Positions 22,490-22,543 of a DNA stretch of 22,543 nucleotides are shown piece by piece. Both the position numbers and the translations under genes were made by a program. Position 1 is the stretch's first letter; each line of letters opens with the position of its first letter. The DNA lies in NCBI GenBank assembly GCA_902476295.1, contig CABSDC010000038.1, forward strand, positions 1 to 22,543, written 5' to 3'. Source of the stretch: SFTJ01 sp905210415 (GTDB lineage Bacteria > Bacteroidota > Bacteroidia > Bacteroidales > Muribaculaceae). A model generated the notes under the pieces. It did no database searches. It saw nothing but the letters and a program-made list of their open reading frames with translations, and was not told where the DNA came from.

Positions 22490-22543
22490 CACGGGAAGAG
22501 AGGCTCGAACTCCCGACACCTGGTTTTGGAGACCAGTGCTCTA
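22490..22543 (-). tRNA. tRNA-Trp (CCA), cut by the window edge
   Basis: On the minus strand the anticodon stem-loop has stem CTGGT/ACCAG and loop CTCCAAA, with anticodon CCA at 22527-22529. The T arm is GGGAG-TTCGAGC-CTCTC. The 3' acceptor half TTCCCGT and discriminator G end at 22490. The 5' acceptor half and part of the D arm lie beyond 22543. CCA is not encoded (CT follows). The spacing of 16 bases to secE suggests one transcript with secE-nusG. Confidence 0.95.

Noticed and set aside
1..22543. CRISPR array, integrase, transposase, toxin-antitoxin or defence genes
   Set aside because: None seen. The only repeats are the 77-bp pair and the 19-bp tandem, and no recombinase domain is present.

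Overview
The window looks like a chromosomal segment of a Bacteroidales bacterium, perhaps near Muribaculaceae or Prevotella; that rank is inferred from overall protein character, not computed. Two things point to Bacteroidota. The proteins (ThrA fusion, YqgE, RpoB/RpoC, short SecE, Trp tRNA without encoded CCA) have Bacteroidales-like sequences. Promoters upstream of many genes fit the Bacteroidota primary-sigma pattern TTG-N20-TAnnTTTG instead of TTGACA/TATAAT, and Shine-Dalgarno sites are weak or absent.

Left part (1-11060), mixed single genes and small units. thrA (bifunctional aspartokinase/homoserine dehydrogenase, minus) is divergent from a YqgE/AlgH-family gene (plus). That gene converges, with interlocked stop codons, on a GNAT acetyltransferase (minus). 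Upstream of the GNAT gene is a HAD-like gene (minus) that has lost its catalytic residues. Divergent from it is ispD (isoprenoid synthesis, MEP pathway), overlapping recG (replication-fork helicase) by ATGA. Next come a secreted M23 peptidase with a LysM domain and a strong terminator, a decayed ORF6N-type gene, and glutaminase glsA, ending in a bidirectional terminator shared with the rpoC end.

Right part (11145-22543), all on the minus strand, is the classical transcription/translation cluster. Read in its own direction it is tRNA-Trp, secE, nusG, rplK, rplA, rplJ, rplL, a terminator-like hairpin, rpoB, rpoC. It encodes a translocase subunit, a transcription elongation factor, the L11/L1 and L10/L12 stalk proteins, and the two large RNA polymerase subunits. 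The hairpin between rplL and rpoB sits where other bacteria use partial termination to make more L12 than RNA polymerase.

I see no clear new defence, CRISPR or mobile system; most of the window is core housekeeping. The points most worth a second look are the HAD-like pseudoenzyme, the 77-bp repeat present 84% identical upstream of yqgE and of the broken ORF6N gene, palindromes placed on promoter elements of thrA, ispD and the M23 gene, a possibly leaderless yqgE transcript, and the rplL-rpoB hairpin.
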